Positions 1 through 5,475 of a DNA stretch of 7,582 bases are shown here, piece after piece. Both the position numbers and the translations under genes were made by a program. This stretch comes from Lachnospiraceae bacterium UBA7481. Its GTDB lineage: Bacteria; Bacillota; Clostridia; Lachnospirales; Lachnospiraceae. Position 1 is the stretch's first letter. Each line of letters begins with the position of its first letter. The notes under the pieces are model-generated. The model had not been told where the DNA came from. It saw nothing but the letters and a program-made list of their open reading frames with translations, and did not search any database. The stretch lies in the NCBI GenBank assembly GCA_002478505.1, contig DLOP01000159.1, forward strand, positions 1,739-9,320. The letters are read 5' to 3'.

Positions 1-25
1 CGCTTTCGCTCCGTGAAAAACGCAG

Positions 26-63
26 CGGCACATAAGATGCCAAAATACGGCATCTAAGTGCCG
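26..63 (-). terminator. Compound hairpin, possible distal terminator of the acyltransferase gene
   Basis: Two nested perfect inverted repeats are visible. The outer arms are CGGCAC (26-31) and GTGCCG (58-63), the inner arms AGATGCC (35-41) and GGCATCT (49-55), with a 7-base loop. Read on the minus strand, the stem is followed within a few bases by CTGCGTTTTTC, a short T run. It lies about 145 bases beyond the acyltransferase stop codon, so it could end that transcript. It could equally be a dispersed intergenic repeat or the terminator of a gene outside the window. I see no gene in 1-207. Confidence 0.45.
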
Positions 64-207
64 GACGGCTCCCCAGCACCTGCTTATGAATTTGTCAATG
101 CTGCACAATAATATTCTACTATTGAGAGTTTCGCAATTGCCTACATTACTTATTACAATGATATCTTACCAAGGTTGAGCAACTGGCGGTAGTGAAAAAA
201 GAACTGT

Positions 208-1257
208 TTAGAGTATGACTTTTGTCATATATTTGATCAGATGATATGCCAATATTGTCAAAAGAAAGCTTCCAATGGCAATCCCTAACACCTGGGCTAT
301 TGTATTTTGGCCCATCCGCACCATATAATATGCCACTGCTACAAGGATGGACTGATGTAAAATATAGACGGTGTAGGATGCCTGATTAAAGTATTCTGTA
401 AATTTCGTACGCTGATTTAAAAGCTTCTTCCCCAGAACCATCAGGCATAAGATAGAATTCCAACCGATATAGTTGATCCATAAATCACCGTAATAGGTAA
501 ACTGATAATACAAAGTAATCAGTGCAATGGTGCCGATCAGGCAAAGTCCCAGAAGCCATCGTATGTTTTTTTCCAGCCTTTCCATCACCAGATCATTGCT
601 CAGCACATAATACCCAAGGAGATACAGCATCAGATTTTTCCCAATACTAAATCCCCCAAAATTTCCCAGATAATACATCAACCACACAGGAAGAAAGAAA
701 AGGAAAATTCCAATGACGGGAATCCTTTCTACTTTTACGGCAAGTCTTTCATAGGGTATCAGACGAAAGAAAATCAATGAGATCATAGAGATCACAAACA
801 GAAAAAGGATAAACCATAAATGTCCCGGAGTAAACGCCCCATCATAGCCGGTTAAATCCGTCAGATGCGTAAAGAAATATTTCCAATGATCTAAGAGCCC
901 TCCTGAATACCCATCGAAGTATTTCCTGGCATATAATGCCTGAAACGGTACAAGGAACAACAGACCGCAGACAAACGGGATCATCAATTTGCGGACTCTC
1001 TGCCAGATAAATTCTGATACTGTTCTTTTTTTCAGCGCAAAACGAGCGCTGATTCCCGCCAACACAAAAAGAATCGGCATAAACCACGGATTCACCAGTA
1101 CGATCAGGGTACTGAGCAGTCTGTTCTCCCCCATCCATATATAAAAACGGGAACCAAAATCGTTCCAGACCATAAACGTATGTACAGGAAATAATAACAG
1201 AATGATTATATTCCGCAGATTATCAATATAATGTTTCCTGGTTTGGATTTGTTTCAT
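208..1257 (-). CDS. Acyltransferase family 3 integral membrane protein
   Basis: A 349-residue polytopic membrane protein of the acyltransferase-3 family (PF01757 type), whose members move acetyl, succinyl or other acyl groups onto sugars, glycans or lipids of the cell envelope. Visible signatures are the N-terminal YIDNLR block (10-15) followed by the conserved His in FPVHTF (His26), the FVLAGISARF segment (64-73), a basic loop QRVRKLMIPF (86-95), GHLWFI (145-150), and a late ASYTVYILHQ motif (293-302). About ten hydrophobic segments fill the rest, and the length fits the family. The start at 1257 has a modest GAGGG ribosome site 10 bases upstream. The gene is divergent from the LytTR regulator and has its own promoter. 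The acceptor cannot be read from the sequence. The family call is firm; a specific role such as glucan or exopolysaccharide modification would be a guess. Confidence 0.9.
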   Translation of the reverse strand: MKQIQTRKHYIDNLRNIIILLLFPVHTFMVWNDFGSRFYIWMGENRLLSTLIVLVNPWFMPILFVLAGISARFALKKRTVSEFIWQRVRKLMIPFVCGLLFLVPFQALYARKYFDGYSGGLLDHWKYFFTHLTDLTGYDGAFTPGHLWFILFLFVISMISLIFFRLIPYERLAVKVERIPVIGIFLFFLPVWLMYYLGNFGGFSIGKNLMLYLLGYYVLSNDLVMERLEKNIRWLLGLCLIGTIALITLYYQFTYYGDLWINYIGWNSILCLMVLGKKLLNQRTKFTEYFNQASYTVYILHQSILVAVAYYMVRMGQNTIAQVLGIAIGSFLLTILAYHLIKYMTKVIL

Positions 1258-1343
1258 CCGCTATTTTCCCTCTTTTATGATCCCGGTCTGATTCTTAAAT
1301 ATCGGTATATAAGCGTATCTCACCATAGGATATGCGCAAATAT

Positions 1344-1372
1344 ATTATATAGAGGATTTCAATAGAAAACAA
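1344..1372 (-). promoter_or_regulatory. Promoter of the acyltransferase gene
   Basis: On the minus strand, TTGTTT (1372-1367) and a perfect TATAAT (1349-1344) are separated by 17 bases. This predicts a start near 1337 and an untranslated leader of about 80 bases before the ATG at 1257. The box is embedded in a TA-rich run, so the exact register is slightly uncertain. Confidence 0.6.
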
Positions 1373-1407
1373 GCGCATTGCTCCACTTGTGGTTCAAAAT
1401 CAACCGT

Positions 1408-1428
1408 CTGTTGTAAATCTGTTGAAAT
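1408..1428 (+). repeat. Tandem direct repeat at the LytTR promoter, candidate operator
   Basis: CTGTTGTAAAT (1408-1418) is followed immediately by CTGTTGAAAT (1419-1428), identical except for one extra T. The second copy contains the TTGAAA -35 box of the regulator promoter. The repeat step of 11 bases is about one helical turn, so both copies would present the same face of the DNA. LytTR proteins are known to bind pairs of direct repeats near promoters, which makes this the obvious autoregulatory site. That function is inference. Confidence 0.45.
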
Positions 1429-1450
1429 TAGTCTGTACCCTTTCTATAAT
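1422..1450 (+). promoter_or_regulatory. Promoter of the LytTR–DUF3021 operon
   Basis: TTGAAA (1422-1427), a 17-base spacer and a consensus TATAAT (1445-1450) make a near-ideal sigma-A promoter. Transcription should begin around 1456-1458, only about 16 bases before the ATG at 1473. The leader is therefore little more than the ribosome binding site, and any in-frame codon upstream of 1456 cannot be the start. Confidence 0.8.
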
Positions 1451-1472
1451 GACACTCGGAAAGGAGGTGTCC

Positions 1473-1916
1473 ATGATGCAGGTCGAAGTAAGGATAGACG
1501 ACGCATGCAGCGAACCCAAGGTCATTATTTTGACTGCCCAAATGACGGAAGAAATCAATCACCTTGTGCAAAAACTATCCGAAAATAACCCCCAGATCAT
1601 ATCCGGCAGCAAGAACGGAAGAATTGAAATATTAGAGCAAAATGATCTGTTTAAAATTTATGCCGGCAACGGAAAAGTATTCGCCACGACCGATAACGGG
1701 GAATATCTGTTACGGCTCAGGCTCTATGAGATCGAGGAACGATTAAACCCGTCTCAGTTTGTCCGTATCTCCAATTCAGAGATCATCAACCTGAAGAAGG
1801 TCAAAAACTTTGATTTAAGCTTTACCGGCACAATTTGTGTCGAACTCATGAATGGAACAACCACCTATGTATCAAGACGATATGTTCAAAAAGTCAAAAA
1901 AATCTTAGGAATGTGA
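1473..1916 (+). CDS. LytTR-family DNA-binding transcriptional regulator
   Basis: A 147-residue stand-alone regulator with a LytTR DNA-binding domain and no receiver domain. Residues 1-45 form a short N-terminal part. The LytTR fold follows at about 48-147, seen in GRIEILEQNDLFKIYAG (49-65), the RLRLYEIEERL helix (81-91), the highly typical FVRISNSEIINLKKV (96-110) and the C-terminal VSRRYVQKVKKIL (133-145). Start choice: AGGAGG at 1462-1467 lies 5 bases before ATG 1473 and 8 before a second ATG at 1476, so either is possible. An upstream in-frame ATG at 1389 lies before the promoter and is excluded. The next gene begins 14 bases after the stop and encodes a DUF3021 membrane protein. This pairing is common in Firmicutes and recalls the HdrR/HdrM and BrsR/BrsM systems, in which the membrane partner holds the regulator inactive. 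Targets probably include its own promoter. Confidence 0.9.
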   Translation: MMQVEVRIDDACSEPKVIILTAQMTEEINHLVQKLSENNPQIISGSKNGRIEILEQNDLFKIYAGNGKVFATTDNGEYLLRLRLYEIEERLNPSQFVRISNSEIINLKKVKNFDLSFTGTICVELMNGTTTYVSRRYVQKVKKILGM

Positions 1917-1930
1917 GGCTAGTGTGAAAA

Positions 1931-2389
1931 ATGAAAAAGAAGATATTTTTACGTAGTATTTTAGGCTTTCCCCTTGGGCTGGCAATCGGATACATCATAT
2001 CCATCATTGTTTCTCTGATACACTCAAATGGCGACTATACCCCCTGTGAACCCACATTGATAGAGATGATGGGAAACGAAATCAATGCCGTTTTGCTGCA
2101 GGCTCTTTTATGCGGGATATTAGGCATGGGATTTGCTGCAAGCTCTGTCATATGGGAAATAGAGAATTGGGGAATCATAAAACAGACAGGTATTTATTTT
2201 GTGATCGTTTCGGTACTCATGATGCCCATCGCTTATGTTACGTACTGGATGGAGCATAGTTTCAAAGGAGTGCTAAGTTATTTTGGAATTTTTATTCTTA
2301 TTTTTGTTATCATATGGGTCATCCAGTATACCATCATCAGACACCATGTCAAAAAAATGAACGAGGCTTTAAAAGCGGTGCAAAAATAG
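1931..2389 (+). CDS. DUF3021 family four-helix membrane protein, partner of the LytTR regulator
   Basis: A 152-residue protein with a basic N-terminus (MKKKIFLR) and four clear hydrophobic segments at about 10-30, 52-73, 85-105 and 113-137, ending in a basic, cytoplasm-like tail (RHHVKKMNEALKAVQK). The FAASSVIWEIENWGIIKQ stretch (68-85) is the recognisable DUF3021 feature. The family is typically encoded right after a LytTR gene and is thought to act as a membrane-bound inhibitor or sensor of that regulator; that role is family knowledge plus inference here. An in-frame stop just upstream (1925-1927) fixes the ATG at 1931. The ribosome site is weak (GAGG at 1915-1918, 12 bases away), suggesting translation coupled to the LytTR gene. 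The stop codon lies inside the terminator hairpin. Confidence 0.85.
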   Translation: MKKKIFLRSILGFPLGLAIGYIISIIVSLIHSNGDYTPCEPTLIEMMGNEINAVLLQALLCGILGMGFAASSVIWEIENWGIIKQTGIYFVIVSVLMMPIAYVTYWMEHSFKGVLSYFGIFILIFVIIWVIQYTIIRHHVKKMNEALKAVQK

Positions 2390-2399
2390 CACCGCTTTT
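2371..2399 (+). terminator. Intrinsic terminator of the LytTR–DUF3021 operon
   Basis: AAAAGCGGTGC (2371-2381) and GCACCGCTTTT (2389-2399) are perfect 11-base arms around a 7-base loop, followed by ATTA. The TAG stop of the DUF3021 gene spans 2387-2389, so the gene ends inside the hairpin. The A run and T run at the two ends would let it work in both directions, which would shield this operon from the minus-strand unit at 2546-2995. The bases from 2400 to 2545 hold no gene I can support. Confidence 0.9.
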
Positions 2400-2545
2400 A
2401 TTACGCAAACACTTCCACACTTCAGGTCGTCCTTCACGGACACAAAAATAAATGATGCACATCCAGTGTCCTCATAATCTATCAAAATCATATGCTGCCA
2501 TTCACAACCTCATTTCCTTCCGATTTTCTAAAAATATCTACACCA

Positions 2546-2743
2546 TTAAAATATATCAACATCTTTTAACAAAACCTCAGCAATAGACCTAAGCGTCTTT
2601 TCATGATAATCTCCACCTATTGCATAAGTCGTTCTAAAAATTTCATCAACATACTTTTCACATATAGAATTGTCGTTAATTTGTAATATATCTTTTACAA
2701 TACGAAGACAATTATCCTTTTCGATTTCTGTCGGCTGATACAT
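2546..2743 (-). CDS. Small hypothetical protein, 65 residues
   Basis: I do not recognise the family. The product is acidic to neutral and predicted largely helical, with no membrane segment or signal peptide and two Cys (residues 12 and 28). The ATG at 2743 is chosen because GGAGG (2754-2750) lies exactly 6 bases upstream; a GTG one codon earlier would be only 3 bases away. The gene sits 23 bases after the stop of the broken frame at 2767-3000 and is probably co-transcribed with it. Small AT-rich tandem genes of this kind often belong to toxin/immunity or antitoxin cargo, but nothing in the residues proves it. A clean ribosome site and a consistent reading frame support a real gene. Confidence 0.6.
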   Translation of the reverse strand: MYQPTEIEKDNCLRIVKDILQINDNSICEKYVDEIFRTTYAIGGDYHEKTLRSIAEVLLKDVDIF

Positions 2744-2766
2744 CACATTCCTCCACTATTTCAGAA

Positions 2767-3000
2767 TTAGTCTCCTATAGAAACCAACCCTAAATCTCTT
2801 GACTGCGCTTTTTTTGCAATCTCCACTAAATCTTTCAACATTTGATTACCTTCATCTGGTTCTTCATAAGTCTGAAGCAACGATGTATCTAAGATATAAT
2901 TGCATATCTCAATTATTGGAGATAAATCATTTTTAGAAACTTCATCATATAAACCTCCTAACCCATAAATATACCAGATAATAAATTTATTTCAAGACAT
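2767..3000 (-). pseudogene. Broken small gene upstream of the 65-residue protein
   Basis: An open frame from 2991 to 2767 encodes about 74 protein-like residues, including YDEVSKNDLSPIIEICNY and DLVEIAKKAQSRDLGL, but has no usable start codon of its own. Two repairs are possible. First, an in-frame ATG at 3000 is followed two codons later by TGA (2994-2992), so one nonsense change would break a 77-residue gene. Second, a good ribosome site (GGAGG 2958-2954) precedes ATG ATG at 2948 in another frame, and that frame closes after 11 codons. Adding one A to the A5 tract at 2934-2930 would join it to the long frame as MMKFLKNDLSPIIE. The family is not recognised. It may be a decayed gene, a sequencing indel or an N-terminally truncated remnant. 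Confidence 0.5.
2968..2995 (-). promoter_or_regulatory. Possible promoter of the small-gene pair
   Basis: On the minus strand, TTGAAA (2995-2990), a 16-base spacer and TATATT (2973-2968) are followed closely by TAGGAGG and ATG ATG. The order of signals is ideal for a short-leader gene, which favours the frameshift reading of the broken gene. Such boxes also arise by chance in AT-rich DNA. Confidence 0.4.
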
Positions 3001-3048
3001 GATTTGTCAAGGGGTTTTTCTGCATTTAAAGAATTTTTTGAAAATAAT

Positions 3049-3196
3049 GGGGCTTAACAGCTTTCTAATTCTATGCTGCCGGAGATGTGAAAGCTCGCTG
3101 GATTGCCCCGTCTCTCTCGAAGAGCGCACGTCTGCCGCAGGCAGTACTACCGACCGCTTGCGGGTGGTGAGTAAGTGCGCCCTTATTATACGGGGC
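3049..3196 (+). other. GC-rich structured island, possible structured RNA or DNA element
   Basis: A GC-rich stretch between AT-rich flanks carries several perfect inverted repeats. AGCTTTC (3059-3065) pairs with GAAAGCT (3089-3095). GCCCCGT (3105-3111) pairs with ACGGGGC (3190-3196) and encloses GCGCAC (3124-3129) with GTGCGC (3175-3180). These in turn enclose two hairpins, CTGCC-GCA-GGCAG (3132-3144) and an imperfect ACC/GGT stem (3149-3168), giving a three-way junction. GGGGC at 3049-3053 could compete with GGGGC at 3192-3196 for GCCCC at 3105-3109. Weak overlapping frames exist on both strands but lack ribosome sites and known domains. It could be a structured leader RNA, a transfer or recombination site, or a remnant of a mobile element. 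The pairings are seen; a function is not. Confidence 0.45.
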
Positions 3197-3226
3197 TTGA
3201 ATGTGCTTCTCATATTATGCTACAAT
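3197..3226 (+). promoter_or_regulatory. Extended -10 promoter for the metallophosphoesterase gene
   Basis: TTGAAT (3197-3202), an 18-base spacer and TACAAT (3221-3226), preceded by TG one base upstream (an extended -10), point rightward. Transcription would start near 3233, leaving a leader of about 95 bases. That leader contains two small hairpins, CAAAT/ATTTG (3250-3263) and TCTGT/ACAGA (3276-3289). Confidence 0.65.
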
Positions 3227-3327
3227 TGTAATTAAATTAAATAGCACTACAAATCGGAATTTGCAATGATAGTTTTCTGTTATGACAGACAATCGGCAAT
3301 ATTCATAGAAAAAAGAAAGGATTAGTT

Positions 3328-3936
3328 ATGAAAATAGCAGTATTCTCAGATGTTCATGGAAATCTTAAAGCATTAAAAGCAGTATTTGAAAAAATCAAAG
3401 AACAAAATGCAGACTTGACAGTATTCTTAGGAGATATTTTTCAGCGTGGTAACGAAGAAATAGAATGTCTGGAACTATTAAAAGACAGCGGAATAATCTG
3501 TTTAAAAGGAAACTGTGAGCTCTATGCTGAGCATGGAGTTGATGTCGATCCTGATGTGGAACATTTGAGAGCCTATTATGACGGAATAAGGGAAAAACTT
3601 ACAGATGAGCAAATGCGGTTCATCAGGCAGATGCCTTTGTTCTGCGAAAAAGAATGTAATGGTCACATAATTCGCTTTTCGCATTTCTTGTTTTTGGATA
3701 CTGATGAGGCATATCCTTTTTTACCGCTGTCAAGCTTAAAAAACGGTGTGTTTGATAAAGCTTGTGAAAGTGAGGATGTCAATAAATATGATCTCGTTGT
3801 GATTGGTCATTCTCATCAGAACTTCGTGAAAGGAAATGTAGTTTCTGTTTCAGCTTCAGGTCTGGAAGGAGCTTCTTACCTTTTGATTGAAGCAAACGAT
3901 AATTCAATTAGCTTTGAGCACATTAGTATTGATTAA
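3328..3936 (+). CDS. YfcE/MJ0936-like metallophosphoesterase
   Basis: A 202-residue calcineurin-type metallophosphoesterase, predicted cytoplasmic and without membrane segments. The metal-binding motifs appear in order: DVH (Asp8, His10), GD (Asp36), GNC (Asn62), FSH (His119) and GHSH (His161, His163). Cys after GN, rather than the His of the wider superfamily, is usual in the YfcE subgroup. Members hydrolyse phosphodiester or phosphomonoester model substrates with Mn2+ or a similar metal, and natural substrates are mostly unknown. Length is normal for the subgroup. GAAAGG (3315-3320) lies 7 bases before the ATG. The gene stands alone, with its own promoter and only a weak hairpin downstream. 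It is AT-rich like its flanks and unlike the GC-rich island just upstream. The family call is firm; the substrate is not predictable. Confidence 0.9.
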   Translation: MKIAVFSDVHGNLKALKAVFEKIKEQNADLTVFLGDIFQRGNEEIECLELLKDSGIICLKGNCELYAEHGVDVDPDVEHLRAYYDGIREKLTDEQMRFIRQMPLFCEKECNGHIIRFSHFLFLDTDEAYPFLPLSSLKNGVFDKACESEDVNKYDLVVIGHSHQNFVKGNVVSVSASGLEGASYLLIEANDNSISFEHISID

Positions 3937-3995
3937 GCAGTCGCAGCAGACAGTTTTCACCTTACCACAAATGAGCCGTCAGCCGTTATGTATTA

Positions 3996-4011
3996 GGTGG
4001 CAGAAACCACC
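3996..4011 (+). terminator. Weak hairpin downstream of the phosphoesterase gene
   Basis: GGTGG (3996-4000), a 6-base CAGAAA loop and CCACC (4007-4011) make a 5-bp stem about 60 bases after the stop codon. The bases after it (CTTTACATATT) are only mildly T-rich, so termination would be inefficient. No gene is seen between 3937 and 4161. Confidence 0.3.
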
Positions 4012-4076
4012 CTTTACATATTAACATTCAACTTTTAATACATTTATTCTTTTCTAATGAATTAATCATTTAGTAT

Positions 4077-4092
4077 AAAAATAATTATTTTT
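4077..4092. repeat. 16-bp perfect AT palindrome
   Basis: The sequence AAAAATAATTATTTTT equals its own reverse complement. It sits in a very AT-rich gap with no supported gene. It may be a protein-binding dyad, or chance in DNA of this composition. Confidence 0.25.
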
Positions 4093-4161
4093 GGCATCCA
4101 TCTGTGTATCTCGGCAAATTAATAAAAATATTGATTTATTGTCCAAACTTAGTCATATATG

Positions 4162-4428
4162 TTAAGTTGATAGATATCGCAACTTTCTGCTATTATTTCT
4201 TCCCCACTCCCTCCATTGTTCTGTCGGTGTGTGATATTCATATTCTCTAAAGGGTTCTCTCAAGTAATAGATAATAATGCCACATCCACACATAATACAA
4301 ACTTGTTCATGATAAACTCTATAATGTTCGCTTTCTGCTAATAATTCGGGCATATCGTTTTCCATAACAACAATTTTGATTACTTTTTCGCCAGTCTCAT
4401 TTTCGGTATCTAATAAACAATTGTATAT
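4162..4428 (-). pseudogene. Probable N-terminally truncated gene for a small CxxCxC protein
   Basis: An open frame of 88 codons runs from just after a TAG (4431-4429) to the stop at 4162. The first ATG is at 4365 (67 residues), with no ribosome site ahead of it. The 21 codons before that ATG (including ENETGEKVIKIVVMEND) look as protein-like as the rest, which suggests the true start has been lost. The product has a CIMCGCG cysteine cluster, suggestive of metal binding, and a Trp/Arg-rich C-terminus (TEQWREWGRNN). The family is not recognised. The upstream end falls next to the AraC control region at 4440, a likely junction. A start at 4365 or a non-standard start cannot be excluded. Confidence 0.4.
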
Positions 4429-4439
4429 CTATTTATAAA

Positions 4440-4466
4440 AAAATCAACCGTTGGAATTTTGATTTT
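4440..4466. promoter_or_regulatory. Dyad over the -35 box of the AraC gene, candidate operator
   Basis: AAAATCAA (4440-4447) and TTGATTTT (4459-4466) are perfect 8-base inverted arms around an 11-base spacer. The right arm contains the -35 box, so a protein bound here would block or steer RNA polymerase. Autoregulation by the AraC-type product is the natural guess, although AraC proteins more often use direct repeats. Confidence 0.45.
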
Positions 4467-4487
4467 ATCCGTCTAACCGTATATAAT
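4459..4487 (+). promoter_or_regulatory. Promoter of the AraC–GyrI regulator gene
   Basis: TTGATT (4459-4464), a 17-base spacer and a perfect TATAAT (4482-4487) predict a start near 4494 and a leader of about 110 bases. A second TATAAT at 4558-4563 lacks a convincing -35 box. Confidence 0.75.
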
Positions 4488-4508
4488 GATACTGATATGG
4501 AATAGCTG

Positions 4509-4537
4509 CCTCTCTTTTTTGTGCAAGGATAGAGAGG
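4509..4537 (+). other. Leader hairpin upstream of the AraC–GyrI gene
   Basis: CCTCTCT (4509-4515) pairs perfectly with AGAGAGG (4531-4537) across a 15-base loop in the untranslated leader. The first arm is followed by a T run inside the loop, not after the stem, so it does not look like a terminator. A small AAGG/CCTT hairpin follows (4547-4558). Any regulatory role is unproven. Confidence 0.3.
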
Positions 4538-4604
4538 AAAAATTTAAGGATAAGCCTTATAATGAAAGAAAGCCAAGCCAAATGAGCGGATTAGGAGGTA
4601 TCGC

Positions 4605-5456
4605 ATGGAATGGGTTGAAAAATTAAATCAAAGCATGAATTATATTGAAGAACATTTGACAGACGAGATCGATTATGAACAGCTTGGAAAGATCGCCTGT
4701 TGCTCCACCTATCACTATCAGAGGATGTTTACTTATATGGCGGGGATCACTCTGGCAGAGTATATCCGAAGAAGAAAAATGTCTTTGGCGGCGGTAGACT
4801 TGCAGGGTGGAGATGAACGGATTATTGATATTGCAGAGAAGTACGGCTACCATTCCCCGACCGCATTTAACAGGGCGTTTCAGTCTTTTCATGGGATAGC
4901 CCCCTCGTCTGTGAAAGAAGAGGGCGTATCTGTGAAATCTTTTTCCCCCATTGTGTTTAAAATTGCTGTAAAAGGAGCGACAGAGATGAATTATAGAATT
5001 GAAACAAAAGAAGCATTCCGTATTATTGGTGTATCTGCACCGCTCGATCAGAAAATCGAGAATAATTTTATGATTGTGCCAACGATGTGGCAGGAGGCAT
5101 CTGTAAATGGAACAATACAGAAATTGGCGGGAATGATGGATACGCCGCCCATGGGACTTTTGGGCGTAAGTGCCTGCAATGATGAAGAACAATGGAAATA
5201 TTTTATTGCCGTTTCCAGTACAAAGGCAAGTGATGAGTTTGAAGAATATACCGTTCCTGCATCTACTTGGGCAATCTTTTCCGGAACGGGTACAAACCAG
5301 TCAATACAGGAATTGGAGCAGCGGATCATAACAGAGTGGCTTCCGACCTCCGGATATGAATATGCCAACGCCCCCGATATTGAGGTTTACTTAAATCCAG
5401 ACCCACAGAACGCTCAGTATGAGGTATGGATACCTGTAGCTAAGAAGAAGGGATAA
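4605..5456 (+). CDS. AraC-family regulator with C-terminal GyrI-like ligand-binding domain
   Basis: A 283-residue transcription factor with the Rob-like order: an N-terminal AraC/XylS domain, then a GyrI-like effector domain. The DNA-binding part (about 5-105) has two helix-turn-helix units. The first includes YEQLGKIACCSTYHYQRMF (24-42); the second includes IIDIAEKYGYHSPTAFNRAF (73-92) with the typical HGIAPSS ending (96-102). The GyrI-like fold (about 128-280) includes FRIIGVSAPL (138-147), MGLLGVS (183-189), YTVPASTWAIF (215-225) and the C-terminal EVWIPV (273-278). This domain binds hydrophobic or cationic small molecules in BmrR and Rob relatives, so a drug- or metabolite-responsive activator is likely. 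AGGAGG (4593-4598) lies 6 bases before the ATG, which fixes the start. The promoter carries a dyad, consistent with autoregulation. It is followed by a gene stub and a hairpin before the ABC transporter. Confidence 0.9.
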   Translation: MEWVEKLNQSMNYIEEHLTDEIDYEQLGKIACCSTYHYQRMFTYMAGITLAEYIRRRKMSLAAVDLQGGDERIIDIAEKYGYHSPTAFNRAFQSFHGIAPSSVKEEGVSVKSFSPIVFKIAVKGATEMNYRIETKEAFRIIGVSAPLDQKIENNFMIVPTMWQEASVNGTIQKLAGMMDTPPMGLLGVSACNDEEQWKYFIAVSSTKASDEFEEYTVPASTWAIFSGTGTNQSIQELEQRIITEWLPTSGYEYANAPDIEVYLNPDPQNAQYEVWIPVAKKKG

Positions 5457-5475
5457 AGGGATAAGGTCGGGACTT

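Noticed and set aside
842..1138. 98-residue minus-strand frame inside the acyltransferase gene
   Set aside because: It overlaps the acyltransferase in another frame and shows no family features.
1389..1472. Extended N-terminus of the LytTR gene from ATG 1389
   Set aside because: It begins before the -35 box of the gene's own near-consensus promoter, and a strong AGGAGG site directly serves 1473/1476.
2371..2545. Minus-strand frame reading WQHMILIDYEDTGCAS into the terminator
   Set aside because: It is short and has no start signal. Its end lies inside the terminator hairpin, so it is not supportable as a gene.
2999..3235. 78-residue plus-strand frame and 68-residue minus-strand frame across the GC-rich island
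   Set aside because: Neither has a ribosome site or a recognisable domain. Both overlap dense inverted repeats, and the plus frame runs through the promoter of the phosphoesterase gene.
4623..5192. 189-residue minus-strand frame inside the AraC gene, and the frame at 5048-5368
   Set aside because: Both are antisense to a well-supported AraC–GyrI gene, with Cys/His-rich low-quality translations and no start signals.
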